Assembly (NCBI GenBank): GCA_036015235.1
Contig: CP107926.1
Coordinates: 3,600,001 to 3,664,000, forward strand
Direction: 5' to 3'
Length of the DNA stretch: 64,000 nt
Source of the DNA: Streptomyces sp. NBC_00433
Lineage (GTDB): Bacteria; Actinomycetota; Actinomycetes; Streptomycetales; Streptomycetaceae
A program made the translations under genes and the position numbers. Under the pieces are notes generated by a model. That model ran no database searches and was not told where the DNA came from. It worked only from the letters and a program-made list of their open reading frames with translations. Positions 28,092 through 36,092 of this stretch are shown here, in pieces (within the stretch, counting starts at the first letter, position 1; each line of letters begins with the position of its first letter).

Positions 28092-28514
28092 ATGGCGGCT
28101 GTCCAGGCCGGTCCGCACAGCTCCCCGCCCGCAGGCCGCTACGGCCCCGGCGCGGACGCCCGCGCCAACCGCAGGGTGAAAATCGCCGCCGCCGTGGCAG
28201 CGGTGCTGGTCACGGCCGGTATCGGCTGGTACGGCTACGACTCGATGAGCGGTGACAGGATCAGCGGCCAGGTCGTGGCCTTCCAGGCGGTCTCGGACCA
28301 GGCGCTGCAGATCCACCTGGAGGTCCACAAGGGCGCGGGCACCGTCGCGGTGTGCACGGTGCGCTCGGTGGGCGAGGACCACGCCGAGGTGGGACGCAAG
28401 GACGTACGCCTCGCGCAGCACGCCAAGCAGGTCGACACGGTCGTCACGGTACGCACCACGGCCCGCGGCCAGACCGGCGAGCTGGTGGGCTGCAGCACCG
28501 CTCCCCGCGACTGA
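28092..28514 (+). CDS. DUF4307 membrane protein
   Basis: This 140-residue protein has one N-terminal membrane helix (VKIAAAVAAVLVTAGIGWYGY, from about residue 29) and a small extracytoplasmic beta domain with two Cys (VAVCTV, LVGCST) that could form a disulfide. It matches the DUF4307 pattern found between mca and greA in many actinobacteria. It diverges from mca. The function is unknown. Confidence 0.82.
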   Translation: MAAVQAGPHSSPPAGRYGPGADARANRRVKIAAAVAAVLVTAGIGWYGYDSMSGDRISGQVVAFQAVSDQALQIHLEVHKGAGTVAVCTVRSVGEDHAEVGRKDVRLAQHAKQVDTVVTVRTTARGQTGELVGCSTAPRD

Positions 28515-28664
28515 CACGCCCGGCGTCCCGCGCGTCCCGCCGCCGCCGCAAGGCGCTGTACATTACCCGCTCACGTCACCCGCCGGTAATTGTTAGGCTC
28601 GTGGTTTCGTCCCGGCTACCGGTGGCAATGCAATTCTTCACGACAGTACCGACGAGGAGCACCT

Positions 28665-29162
28665 GTGACCCAGACCAGCGACAACGTCACCTGGCTCACC
28701 CAGGCGGCGTACGACCAGCTCAAGGCCGAGCTGGAGCATCTGTCTGGTCCGGCGCGCGCCGAGATCGTCGCAAAGATCGAGGAAGCCCGCCAGGAAGGCG
28801 ATCTCAAGGAGAACGCCGGCTATCACGCGGCGCGTGAGGACCAGGGAAAGCTGGAGCTGCGGATCAGGCAGCTCAACCAGATCCTGGAGTCCGCCAAGGT
28901 CGGCGAGGCTCCGGCGGACGACGGCGTGGTGGCGCCCGGCATGGTCGTCACGATCGCCTTCGACGGCGACCCCGATGACACCATGACCTTCCTGCTCGGC
29001 TCCCGCGAGGGTATTTCCAGCGACCTGGAGACGTATTCGCCGCAGTCCCCGCTGGGCCGCGGGGTGGCGGGCAAGCGGACCGGCGACGACGCCACCTACG
29101 AGCTGCCGAACGGCAAGAGCGCCTCGGTGAAGATCCTCGACGTCAAGCCCTACCAGGGCTGA
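28665..29162 (+). CDS. greA: Transcription elongation factor GreA
   Basis: This 165-residue factor has the N-terminal coiled coil (YDQLKAELEHLSGPARAEIV, then the conserved acidic tip EGDLKENAGYHAAREDQG) and the C-terminal FKBP-like domain ending SPQSPLGRGVAGKRTGD. It rescues backtracked RNA polymerase by stimulating transcript cleavage. GTG at 28665 has GAGGAG upstream; the longer frame from 28590 is leader. A strong hairpin follows. Confidence 0.93.
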   Translation: MTQTSDNVTWLTQAAYDQLKAELEHLSGPARAEIVAKIEEARQEGDLKENAGYHAAREDQGKLELRIRQLNQILESAKVGEAPADDGVVAPGMVVTIAFDGDPDDTMTFLLGSREGISSDLETYSPQSPLGRGVAGKRTGDDATYELPNGKSASVKILDVKPYQG

Positions 29163-29180
29163 CACAGCGCGGAAAGCGTG

Positions 29181-29212
29181 CGAGCCCCCGGCGGACTACC
29201 GCCGGGGGCTCG
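29181..29212 (+). terminator. Hairpin terminator after greA
   Basis: Perfect 14-bp arms (CGAGCCCCCGGCGG and its complement) flank the loop ACTA, 18 bp after the greA stop. Convergent transcription from the ABC-transporter operon ends 28 bp further on, so it may work in both directions. Confidence 0.88.
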
Positions 29213-29239
29213 CTGTCGTAACGGGTGGGGCCTTGCGCC

Positions 29240-30100
29240 TTACGCGGTCGCCGAGCGGTACTTGCGGACCGCCCAGGTGCGGAAGGCCGCGATGATCAGC
29301 ACCGACCAGGCCAGGGACGCCCACACCGGGTGCTCCATCGGCCAGGCGCTGGAGTGGACCACGCCCGGGTTGCCGAACAGCACGCGGGCGGCCTGGACGG
29401 TGGCGCTGAAGGGATTCCACTCGGCCACGTGCCGCAGCCAGGCCGGCATGAATTCCGGCGACACGAAGGCGTTGGACACGAAGGTCACCGGGAAGAGCCA
29501 GATCAGGCCGCCGGAGGTGGCCGCCTCGGGGGACCGCACCGACAGGCCGATCAGCGCGCCGATCCAGGAGAAGGCGTAGCCCAGCAGGAGAAGCAGCGCG
29601 AAGGCGCCGAACATCTTCGGGATCCCGTTGTGGATCCGCCAGCCGACCAGCAGGCCGACGCAGGCCAGGACGACGATCGTCAGCGCGGTCTGCACCGAGT
29701 CGGCCAGCGTGCGGCCGGTGAGCACCGCGCCGCGGGACATCGGCAGCGAGCGGAAGCGGTCGATCAGGCCCTTGCTCATGTCGTCGGCGATGCCGGCGCC
29801 CGCGCCGGCGGTGGCGAAGGTCACCGTCTGCGCGAAGATGCCGGCCATCAGGAACTCGCGGTAGCTGCCGGCGTCGAAGGTGCCGCCGACGTTGACGGAC
29901 CCGCCGAAGACGTAGCTGAAGAGCACCACGAACATGATCGGCTGGATGAGGCCGAAGATCACGACCTCGGGGATGCGCATCATCCGGCGCAGGTTGCGCT
30001 TGGCGACGACCAGCGAGTCGTGGGCGGACTGGACCACGCCGCCCCGGGCGTGCGGCGCCAGGGTGAGCTGGCGCGAGGTGGTGTCGGTCGCGGCACTCAC
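29240..30100 (-). CDS. ABC-2 type exporter permease (DrrB-like)
   Basis: This 286-residue membrane protein has six predicted helices, the ABC-2 membrane domain, and motifs typical of DrrB/NodJ-type permeases (PEVVIFGLIQPIMFVVLFSY, RFRSLPMSRGAVLTGR). It probably exports a hydrophobic compound. GTG at 30100 overlaps the stop of the ATPase gene (GTGA), implying coupled translation of a two-gene exporter. Confidence 0.88.
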   Translation of the reverse strand: MSAATDTTSRQLTLAPHARGGVVQSAHDSLVVAKRNLRRMMRIPEVVIFGLIQPIMFVVLFSYVFGGSVNVGGTFDAGSYREFLMAGIFAQTVTFATAGAGAGIADDMSKGLIDRFRSLPMSRGAVLTGRTLADSVQTALTIVVLACVGLLVGWRIHNGIPKMFGAFALLLLLGYAFSWIGALIGLSVRSPEAATSGGLIWLFPVTFVSNAFVSPEFMPAWLRHVAEWNPFSATVQAARVLFGNPGVVHSSAWPMEHPVWASLAWSVLIIAAFRTWAVRKYRSATA

Positions 30101-31152
30101 TTGACGGCCTCCTTGGCGTCCTTGGCGTCGTCCTTGGCGTCCTGGGCGTCCTGGGCGTCCTGGGCGTCCGCGTCGCCGGCGCCGGCGGCCTCGTCGTCGC
30201 CGCTGTCCGGGGTCTCGGCCGCGTGGCCGGTGAGGGAGATGAAGACGTCGTCCAGGGTGGGGCGGCGCAGGCCGATGTCGTCGATCTCGATGCCCTCGGC
30301 GTCGAGGTCGCGGATGACCTCGGCGAGCAGCTTGGCGCCGCCGGTGACCGGGACGGTGATCTGGCGGGTGTGCTGCTCGATCTTGACGTCGCCCTTGCCG
30401 TGCGCGGCCATCGCGCGGGCCGCGTCCTCGATCCTGGACCGCTCGTGCACCACGACCTCGACGCGCTCACCGCCGATCTGCGCCTTGAGCTGGTCGGAGG
30501 TGCCCTGGGCGATGACCTGGCCGTGGTCGACGACGCAGATGTCGTGGGCGAGGTGGTCGGCCTCGTCCAGATACTGGGTGGTGAGCAGCAGGGTGGTGCC
30601 GCCCGCGACCAGCTCCTGGATGACCTCCCACAGCTGCTGCCGGTTGCGCGGGTCGAGCCCGGTGGTGGGCTCGTCCATGAACATCACCGGCGGGCTGACG
30701 ACCAGGGCCGCCGCGAGGTCGAGCCGGCGGCGCATGCCGCCGGAGTAGGTCTTGGAGATCCGGTTGGCGGCGTCGGTGAGGTTGAACCGCTCCAGCAGCT
30801 CGTCGGCACGCCGGCGGGCGGCCTTGGGGCTGAGCTGGTACAGCTCGCCGACCATCTGGATGTTCTCCCGGCCGGTGAGGAATTCGTCCACGGCCGCGAA
30901 CTGGCCGGAGAGTCCGATGTGCCTGCGGACCTCGTTGGGGTGCTTGAGCACGTCGATGCCCGCGACGGTGGCCCTGCCGCTGTCCGGCTGGAGAAGGGTG
31001 GTCAGGACACGGACGGCGGTGGTCTTCCCCGCCCCGTTGGGCCCGAGCAAACCGAGGACCGTGCCCTCCGGCACGTCAAGGTCCACTCCCCCCAGTGCCC
31101 TGACATCGCCGAAGGTCTTGACCAGACCTTCGGCATAGATGGCGCCCGGCAT
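30097..31152 (-). CDS. ABC exporter ATPase (DrrA-like)
   Basis: This 351-residue ATPase has Walker A GPNGAGKTTAVRVL, signature YSGGMRRRLDLAAAL, Walker B VMFMDEPTTGLDP and the DrrA-type C-terminal domain (GLRRPTLDDVFISLTGHAAE). A low-complexity Asp/Ala/Gln/Lys tail (DAQDAQDAQDAKDDAKDAKE) is coded by 9-bp repeats. ATG at 31152 follows GGGAG; the upstream extension is rejected. The promoter region carries two PadR-like palindromes. Confidence 0.88.
   Translation of the reverse strand: MPGAIYAEGLVKTFGDVRALGGVDLDVPEGTVLGLLGPNGAGKTTAVRVLTTLLQPDSGRATVAGIDVLKHPNEVRRHIGLSGQFAAVDEFLTGRENIQMVGELYQLSPKAARRRADELLERFNLTDAANRISKTYSGGMRRRLDLAAALVVSPPVMFMDEPTTGLDPRNRQQLWEVIQELVAGGTTLLLTTQYLDEADHLAHDICVVDHGQVIAQGTSDQLKAQIGGERVEVVVHERSRIEDAARAMAAHGKGDVKIEQHTRQITVPVTGGAKLLAEVIRDLDAEGIEIDDIGLRRPTLDDVFISLTGHAAETPDSGDDEAAGAGDADAQDAQDAQDAKDDAKDAKEAVK
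30110..30170 (-). repeat. 9-bp tandem repeats inside the drrA-like gene
   Basis: About seven copies of GCGTCCTKG (plus-strand reading), the three central ones identical, encode the repeated Ala-Gln/Lys-Asp tail of the ABC ATPase. The unit keeps frame, so copy-number change would alter only tail length. Confidence 0.75.
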
Positions 31153-31277
31153 TTTTTCGCTCCCGTCGGTTGCTTGCGCTGTCTGCTGTACGGCTGTACG
31201 ACCGGTCGCACGGCCGAAACTCATCGGCCCGATGATCGCCGGACGCCGCGGCTTTGACGAACGCATTACCGGGCACC

Positions 31278-31317
31278 CTCGCGATATAGCGAGAATGCCA
31301 GACGCGATATATCGCGT
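31278..31317. promoter_or_regulatory. Paired palindromic operators upstream of the ABC exporter
   Basis: CTCGCGATATAGCGAG at 31278-31293 (one mismatch) and the perfect palindrome ACGCGATATATCGCGT at 31302-31317 have centres 24 bp apart. GCGATATATCGC-type sites are typical of PadR-family repressors of DrrAB-like pumps in actinobacteria. No PadR gene is present in this window, so the regulator would act from elsewhere. The sites are 125-175 bp upstream of the ATPase start and directly before the ilvA 3' end. Confidence 0.6.
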
Positions 31318-31326
31318 CAACCGGGT

Positions 31327-32556
31327 TCAGGCGATCACCACGTAGCCGGCGTCCTCCAGCGCCGCGCCGACCGCGGCGCAGTGCTCGGGACCCTTGGTCT
31401 CCAGGTGCAGTTCGACCTCCGCCTCGGTGAGTTCGAGCCGGGGATCGGTCCGCACATGGCTGACGTCGAGGACGTTAGCGTCCACCACTGACAACACCGC
31501 GAGCAGCGTCGCCAGCGCCCCCGGACGGTCGGTCAGCCGCAGCCGCAGCGACAGGTAGCGGCCCGCCGCCGACATGCCGTGCCGCAGGATGCGCTGCATC
31601 AGCAGCGGGTCCACATTGCCGCCGGACAGCACCGCCACGACCGGCCCCTCGTAGGCGTCCGGCGCCGCGAGCAGCGCCGCCACCGGACTGGCCCCGGCCG
31701 GCTCCACCACCAGCTTCGCCCGCTCCAGGCACAGCAGCAGCGCCGAGGACAGCTGGTCCTCCGAGACCGTCACGACGTCGTCCAGCAGGTCCTTGATCAC
31801 CCCGAAGGGCACGTCGCCGGGGCGGCCGACCATGATGCCGTCCGCCATGGTCGCCACCGAGCCCAGCGCCACCGGCCGCCCGACCGCGAGCGAGGGCGGA
31901 TACGCGGCCGCCCCGGCCGCCTGCACCCCCACCACCCGCACGTCCGGCCGCAGCTCCTTGACCGCGACCGCGATACCCGCCGCGAGCCCGCCGCCGCCGA
32001 TGCCGACCAGGATGGTGCGCACCTCGGGGCACTGCTCCAGGATCTCCAGGCCCACCGTGCCCTGCCCGGCGATGATGTCCGGGTGGTCGAAGGGGTGGAT
32101 GAAGACCGCGCCGGTCTTCTCGGCGTAGGCGATGGCCGCCCGCAGCGTCTCGTCCACGACCGCGCCGTGCAGCCGGACCTCGGCGCCGTAGTCCCTGGTC
32201 GCGGCGACCTTCGGCAGCGGCGCGCCGACCGGCATGAAGACCGTCGAGCGCACCCCGAGCAGCGAGGCGGCGAGCGCCACGCCCTGCGCGTGGTTGCCCG
32301 CGCTGGCGGCCACCACGCCGGCCGCGCGCTCCTCGGGGCTGAGCCCGGCGATCCGCACGTAGGCGCCGCGGATCTTGAAGGAACCGGTGCGCTGGAGGTT
32401 CTCGCATTTGAGGTGCACAGGTGCCCCGACCAGCGACGACAGGTGCCTGCTGGTCTCCATCGCGGTCATCCGGGCCACCCCGGAGAGCATTTTGTGGGCG
32501 CCGCGCACGTCATCGAGGGTGATCGGGTGGGGCGCGGAAGGTGCCGGTCTGTCCAT
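31327..32556 (-). CDS. ilvA: Threonine ammonia-lyase (biosynthetic-type, single ACT domain)
   Basis: This 409-residue PLP enzyme converts threonine to 2-oxobutanoate and ammonia, the first step to isoleucine. The PLP lysine is in ENLQRTGSFKIRGAY, the phosphate-binding loop is VGIGGGGLAAGIAVAV, and SGGNVDP lies near the end of the catalytic domain. A C-terminal ACT-like domain (from about LSLRLRLTDRPGALATLLAV) is present. ATG at 32556 is used although its ribosome site is weak; the upstream extension is low-complexity. Confidence 0.88.
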   Translation of the reverse strand: MDRPAPSAPHPITLDDVRGAHKMLSGVARMTAMETSRHLSSLVGAPVHLKCENLQRTGSFKIRGAYVRIAGLSPEERAAGVVAASAGNHAQGVALAASLLGVRSTVFMPVGAPLPKVAATRDYGAEVRLHGAVVDETLRAAIAYAEKTGAVFIHPFDHPDIIAGQGTVGLEILEQCPEVRTILVGIGGGGLAAGIAVAVKELRPDVRVVGVQAAGAAAYPPSLAVGRPVALGSVATMADGIMVGRPGDVPFGVIKDLLDDVVTVSEDQLSSALLLCLERAKLVVEPAGASPVAALLAAPDAYEGPVVAVLSGGNVDPLLMQRILRHGMSAAGRYLSLRLRLTDRPGALATLLAVLSVVDANVLDVSHVRTDPRLELTEAEVELHLETKGPEHCAAVGAALEDAGYVVIA

Positions 32557-32751
32557 AGGACCAGTCTCGCAGTCCCCCGCGCGTGCCACGCCCGGGGCAC
32601 GGGTGCGCCGCCGTCCCTCACGACCGGGCGAGGACCCGGTTGCGGTTTGTGCGTGCAGGGCCACCGGGGCATCCGGTCCGCGTACTCTTCTCCCAACTTC
32701 CCGCCGTCCGATCGCCCTTCACAGGACCGACAGAACGCGAGCTTCAAGGTC

Positions 32752-33309
32752 ATGTCCAAACCGACGGAGACCTCGTCAGAACTCCTCGAGCGCCTCCAGC
32801 ACCAGGTGGCCCTTTTCGCCCGCCGCGCGGAACAGACCCGGCTCGGCGGTGTGGGCAGAGCCCGCAACTCGATGGACCGCGCCGCATATCTGCTGCTCAA
32901 CCGGCTCGACCGGGAGGGCCCGATGGGCGTCAAGGCGCTCGCGGAGGCCATGGGCATCGACTCCTCGACAGTGACCAGACAGGTCGCGCCGCTGGTCGAC
33001 ACCGGCCTGGTCAAGCGCACCTCGCACCCCGACGACGGCAGAGCCGTGGTGCTGGCGGTCTCGCCGCGCGGCCGCGGCCGGCTCGACGAGGTGCGCGACT
33101 CGCGCCGCCGGCTCATGGCCGAGGTCACCGACGGCTGGACGACCGGGGAGCGCGAGGTCTTCACCGACCTCCTCGTCCGCTTCAACGCCGCGCTCGCCGA
33201 CTGGCACGCGGGCCTCGGCCGCGGCGACGACGACGCTCCGGGAGCGGCGGAAGGTGCGCCGCGTTCCGATGGTGCGTACGAGTCGCAGGGGGACGCGCAA
33301 GGGGCTTGA
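32752..33309 (+). CDS. MarR family transcriptional regulator
   Basis: This 185-residue protein has a winged helix: GPMGVKALAEAMGIDSSTVT, then the wing RTSHPDDGRAVVLAVSPRG. The tail is acidic and disordered. Targets are unknown. It diverges from ilvA and is followed by the sigma-like gene, whose possible TTG start at 33306 overlaps this stop, so the three plus-strand genes may form one operon. Confidence 0.85.
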   Translation: MSKPTETSSELLERLQHQVALFARRAEQTRLGGVGRARNSMDRAAYLLLNRLDREGPMGVKALAEAMGIDSSTVTRQVAPLVDTGLVKRTSHPDDGRAVVLAVSPRGRGRLDEVRDSRRRLMAEVTDGWTTGEREVFTDLLVRFNAALADWHAGLGRGDDDAPGAAEGAPRSDGAYESQGDAQGA

Positions 33310-33341
33310 CCGCGAATACCCGCTTGCCGTCCCATGGCCGC

Positions 33342-33911
33342 GTGGGCAAGCGCCGGGCGGCAGCGGAGATCCGACGGGACGCCGAATTCGCGGCGTTCAC
33401 CGCCGGGGCGGCGGGCCGCCTGCTGCACACCGCCACGCTGCTCACCGGCGACCGGGAGCAGGCCGAGCGGCTGCTGGCCGCGACGCTGGCGCGTACGTAC
33501 GCCGACTGGCTGCGGATGCGCGCCGAGGACCCGTACGACCAGGCGCGGGCGGAGCTGGTACGCCGCTTCGCCGGCCGGCCGTGGTGGCGGCGCCCGCGCG
33601 GCGGGGTGCTCGCGCGGCTCACCCCGCAGGAGCGGCTCGTCGTCACGATGCGCTATTTCGAGGGCGTCGCGGAGGAGCAGACGGCGGCGCAGCTCGGGCT
33701 GGCCACCGACCGGGTCAGGGCGATCTGCGCCAGGGCCACGGCGACCCTGCGCAGCCGCCGCTACGACCCGGCGGGACCCGCCCCGGCCGGCGACGGCACG
33801 GACGGCCCACCGCCCTCGGCACGACCGCGGCAACCGCCGCGGACGGTCGCCGAGGCCCGCGACCGCGCGGACCTGGCCGCCCGCCGGGCAGCCGGGCAGG
33901 TGGCGCCGTGA
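33342..33911 (+). CDS. Sigma-70 region-4-like helix-turn-helix protein
   Basis: This protein of about 189 residues begins with a degenerate region-2-like segment (AEFAAFTAGAAGRLLHTATL, TGDREQAERLLAAT). Region 4 is clear: LTPQERLVVTMRYFEGVAEE, then QLGLATDRVRAICARATATL. It is similar to SigE-like ECF factors of actinobacteria, but core-binding residues in region 2 look weak. Start GTG 33342 is provisional; in-frame TTG 33306 would overlap the marR stop. Its stop overlaps the next gene (GTGA), a small membrane protein that may act as its partner. Confidence 0.7.
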   Translation: MGKRRAAAEIRRDAEFAAFTAGAAGRLLHTATLLTGDREQAERLLAATLARTYADWLRMRAEDPYDQARAELVRRFAGRPWWRRPRGGVLARLTPQERLVVTMRYFEGVAEEQTAAQLGLATDRVRAICARATATLRSRRYDPAGPAPAGDGTDGPPPSARPRQPPRTVAEARDRADLAARRAAGQVAP

Positions 33912-34219
33912 GGGCGCCGAACCGGCGGGACGACGAGGTGCGGCGGCTGCTCGACACCCCCCACCCGGTGGTGCCCGCCGGCCTGGTGGCCGGGGCGGCC
34001 GCGCGGGGGCGGCGTACGGTACGCCGCCGCCGCGCCGGGCTGCACATGCTGTGGGTGCTGCTGCTGGCCGCCCTGGTGGCCGGCGTCGTCCTCGCGGTGC
34101 TCGCCCGGCCCCACCACGAAGCCCCGCCCGACGAAACCGGCGGCACCTGGTGGGCGCCGGTGAGCCTGGGCCGGCTCGGGCAGACCCTCGGGGCGCCGCC
34201 TCCGCCGTGGGGTGTGTAG
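33908..34219 (+). CDS. Small single-pass membrane protein coupled to the sigma-like gene
   Basis: This 103-residue protein has a charged N-terminal part of about 45 residues (DDEVRRLLDTPHPVVPAGLV), one membrane helix (MLWVLLLAALVAGVVLAVLA) and a short outer tail. Its GTG start overlaps the upstream stop (GTGA). Order and topology match a sigma-factor partner or minimal anti-sigma factor, but no zinc-binding anti-sigma motif is present. The role is inferred from position only. Confidence 0.72.
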   Translation: MRAPNRRDDEVRRLLDTPHPVVPAGLVAGAAARGRRTVRRRRAGLHMLWVLLLAALVAGVVLAVLARPHHEAPPDETGGTWWAPVSLGRLGQTLGAPPPPWGV

Positions 34220-34229
34220 GGCCGCGGTC

Positions 34230-35372
34230 TCAGCCCAGCGCCTGCGTCAGGTCGGCCAGCAGGTCGTCCACCGCTTCGATGCCGACCGACAGGCGGACCA
34301 GGTCGGCCGGCACCTCAAGGGCGGAGCCGGCCACCGAGGCGTGCGTCATCCGGCCCGGGTGCTCGATCAGCGACTCGACGCCGCCCAGCGACTCGCCGAG
34401 GGTGAAGAGCTCCGCCCGGTCGCACACCGCGACCGCCGCGTCCTCGCCGCCGTCGACCCGGAAGGACACCATCCCGCCGAAGGCCCGCATCTGCTTGGCG
34501 GCGACCTCGTGGCCGGGGTGCTCGGGCAGCCCCGGGTAGTAGACCTGGCGCACCCTGGGGTGCGCGGCCAGCAGTTCCGCGACCCGGGTGGCGTTCGCGC
34601 TGTGCCGGTCCATGCGCACGGCGAGGGTCTTGATGCCGCGCATCACCAGCCACGCGTCGAAGGGCCCGGCGACCGCGCCCATCGCGTTCTGGTGGTAGGC
34701 CAGCTCCTCGCCGAGCGCGGTGTCCGAGGTCACCAGGGCGCCGCCGACGACGTCGGAGTGGCCGCCCATGTACTTGGTCGTGGAGTGCACCACGATGTCG
34801 GCGCCCAGCGCGAGCGGCTGCTGGAGGTAGGGGCTGGCGAAGGTGTTGTCGACCACCAGCCGCACCCCCGCCTGCCGGGCCACCCCGGCGAGCGCGGCGA
34901 TGTCGGTGATGCCCAGCAGCGGGTTGGACGGCGTCTCGACCCAGATCAGCTTCGTCTCGGGCCTGACCGCGTCCCGTACCGCCTGCACGTCGGAGGTGTC
35001 GGCCACCGACCAGGCCACGCCCCAGCGCTCGACGACCTTCGCGAACAGCCGGAAGGTGCCGCCGTAGGCGTCGTTCGGGATCACCACGTGGTCGCCGGGT
35101 GCCAGGACCGTACGCAGCAGGCAGTCCTCGGCCGCCAGGCCGGACGCGAAGGCCAGGCCGCGGCTGCCGCCCTCCAGCGCCGCCAGGTTCTGTTCGAGTG
35201 CGGTCCTCGTCGGGTTCGCGGACCTGCTGTACTCGTAGCCGCCGCGCAGGCCGCCGACGCCGTCCTGCTTGTACGTCGACACCTGGTAGATCGGTGTGAC
35301 GACGGCGCCGGTGCTCGCGTCGGCCGGCTGCCCCGCGTGGATGGCCAGGGTCTCGAAGTGCTGATCGCTCAT
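34230..35372 (-). CDS. metB: Cystathionine gamma-synthase / gamma-lyase family enzyme
   Basis: This 380-residue Cys/Met-metabolism PLP enzyme has [40 protein letters not shown] and the PLP lysine in [39 protein letters not shown] is typical of MetB. It would join an activated homoserine to cysteine, giving cystathionine; gamma-lyase activity is possible. It is transcribed towards the sigma-like operon with only 10 bp between the stops. Confidence 0.87.
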   Translation of the reverse strand: MSDQHFETLAIHAGQPADASTGAVVTPIYQVSTYKQDGVGGLRGGYEYSRSANPTRTALEQNLAALEGGSRGLAFASGLAAEDCLLRTVLAPGDHVVIPNDAYGGTFRLFAKVVERWGVAWSVADTSDVQAVRDAVRPETKLIWVETPSNPLLGITDIAALAGVARQAGVRLVVDNTFASPYLQQPLALGADIVVHSTTKYMGGHSDVVGGALVTSDTALGEELAYHQNAMGAVAGPFDAWLVMRGIKTLAVRMDRHSANATRVAELLAAHPRVRQVYYPGLPEHPGHEVAAKQMRAFGGMVSFRVDGGEDAAVAVCDRAELFTLGESLGGVESLIEHPGRMTHASVAGSALEVPADLVRLSVGIEAVDDLLADLTQALG

Positions 35373-35479
35373 GGAGCCGAGCGTAGTGCCCCGCGGCGTC
35401 CGGCCAGTGGCGGTAATGCACCGGCGCGGCCCCGGCTCTGGTAGTCATGTGCGGTGGCGGGTAGGGCGACTGACCGGGG

Positions 35480-36004
35480 GTGGGCTGGGTGCACGGGGGC
35501 AGGGCGGCGGCGATCGACGACGTGGTCTGGGCGCGATCGGGGCCCGAGGCGCGGGTGAGGGCCGCGCTGGGGCTGCTGGACGACCGCAGGGACGCGACGG
35601 GCGCGCGGCCGCTCGGTCTCGGGGTGCGGGAGATCATGGAGATCGAACGCGACCAGCCGGGACCGGTCGGGGCCGCCTACCGCTGCTTCCTGGCGGTGAC
35701 CGGTGGCGGTTTCGGCCGTTTCCTGGTCAGCAGCGACGTCTTCTACCCGCTGATGCTGGGCCTGCGGGAGGCGGCGGAGGACCTGCTGGCCGAGCACGGT
35801 GTGCCCTTCCGCTTCGAGGCGGGCGACCGGGTGGTGCTGATGTACCAGGGCTACCGCTTCGACTTCCTGCGCGGGCCCGGTCCCGACCCCGAGGTGTGGT
35901 CGTACAACGAGCCGGACGGCGCCTTCGCCGGGCCGAACGCCACCGGTGAGCGCTTCACCGACTGGCTGCGCTCGGCGGCCGAACGCGAGGCGGGGCTGCG
36001 CTGA
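35480..36004 (+). CDS. SMI1/KNR4 (SUKH)-like hypothetical protein
   Basis: This protein of about 174 residues has a C-terminal half (DVFYPLMLGLREAAEDLLAE, GVPFRFEAGDRVVLMYQGYR, then WSYNEPDG) resembling SMI1/KNR4 proteins, which in bacteria often act as immunity or general adaptor proteins. No toxin gene is adjacent, so an immunity role is not supported. GTG 35480 is used; GTG 35489 is an alternative. It diverges from metB. Confidence 0.65.
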   Translation: MGWVHGGRAAAIDDVVWARSGPEARVRAALGLLDDRRDATGARPLGLGVREIMEIERDQPGPVGAAYRCFLAVTGGGFGRFLVSSDVFYPLMLGLREAAEDLLAEHGVPFRFEAGDRVVLMYQGYRFDFLRGPGPDPEVWSYNEPDGAFAGPNATGERFTDWLRSAAEREAGLR

Positions 36005-36035
36005 CCCGGGCCGGGCGCCGGGCCGTCCGCGCGAA

Positions 36036-36067
36036 CCGGCCGGCCGCTGTCAGGAGCGGCCGGCCGG
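36036..36067. terminator. Bidirectional hairpin between the SMI1-like and GH87-like genes
   Basis: The 13-bp arms CCGGCCGGCCGCT and AGCGGCCGGCCGG surround the loop GTCAGG, in the 88-bp gap between two convergent stops. Confidence 0.8.
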
Positions 36068-36092
36068 GGGTTTCGCGCTTACCGGTTCACGC

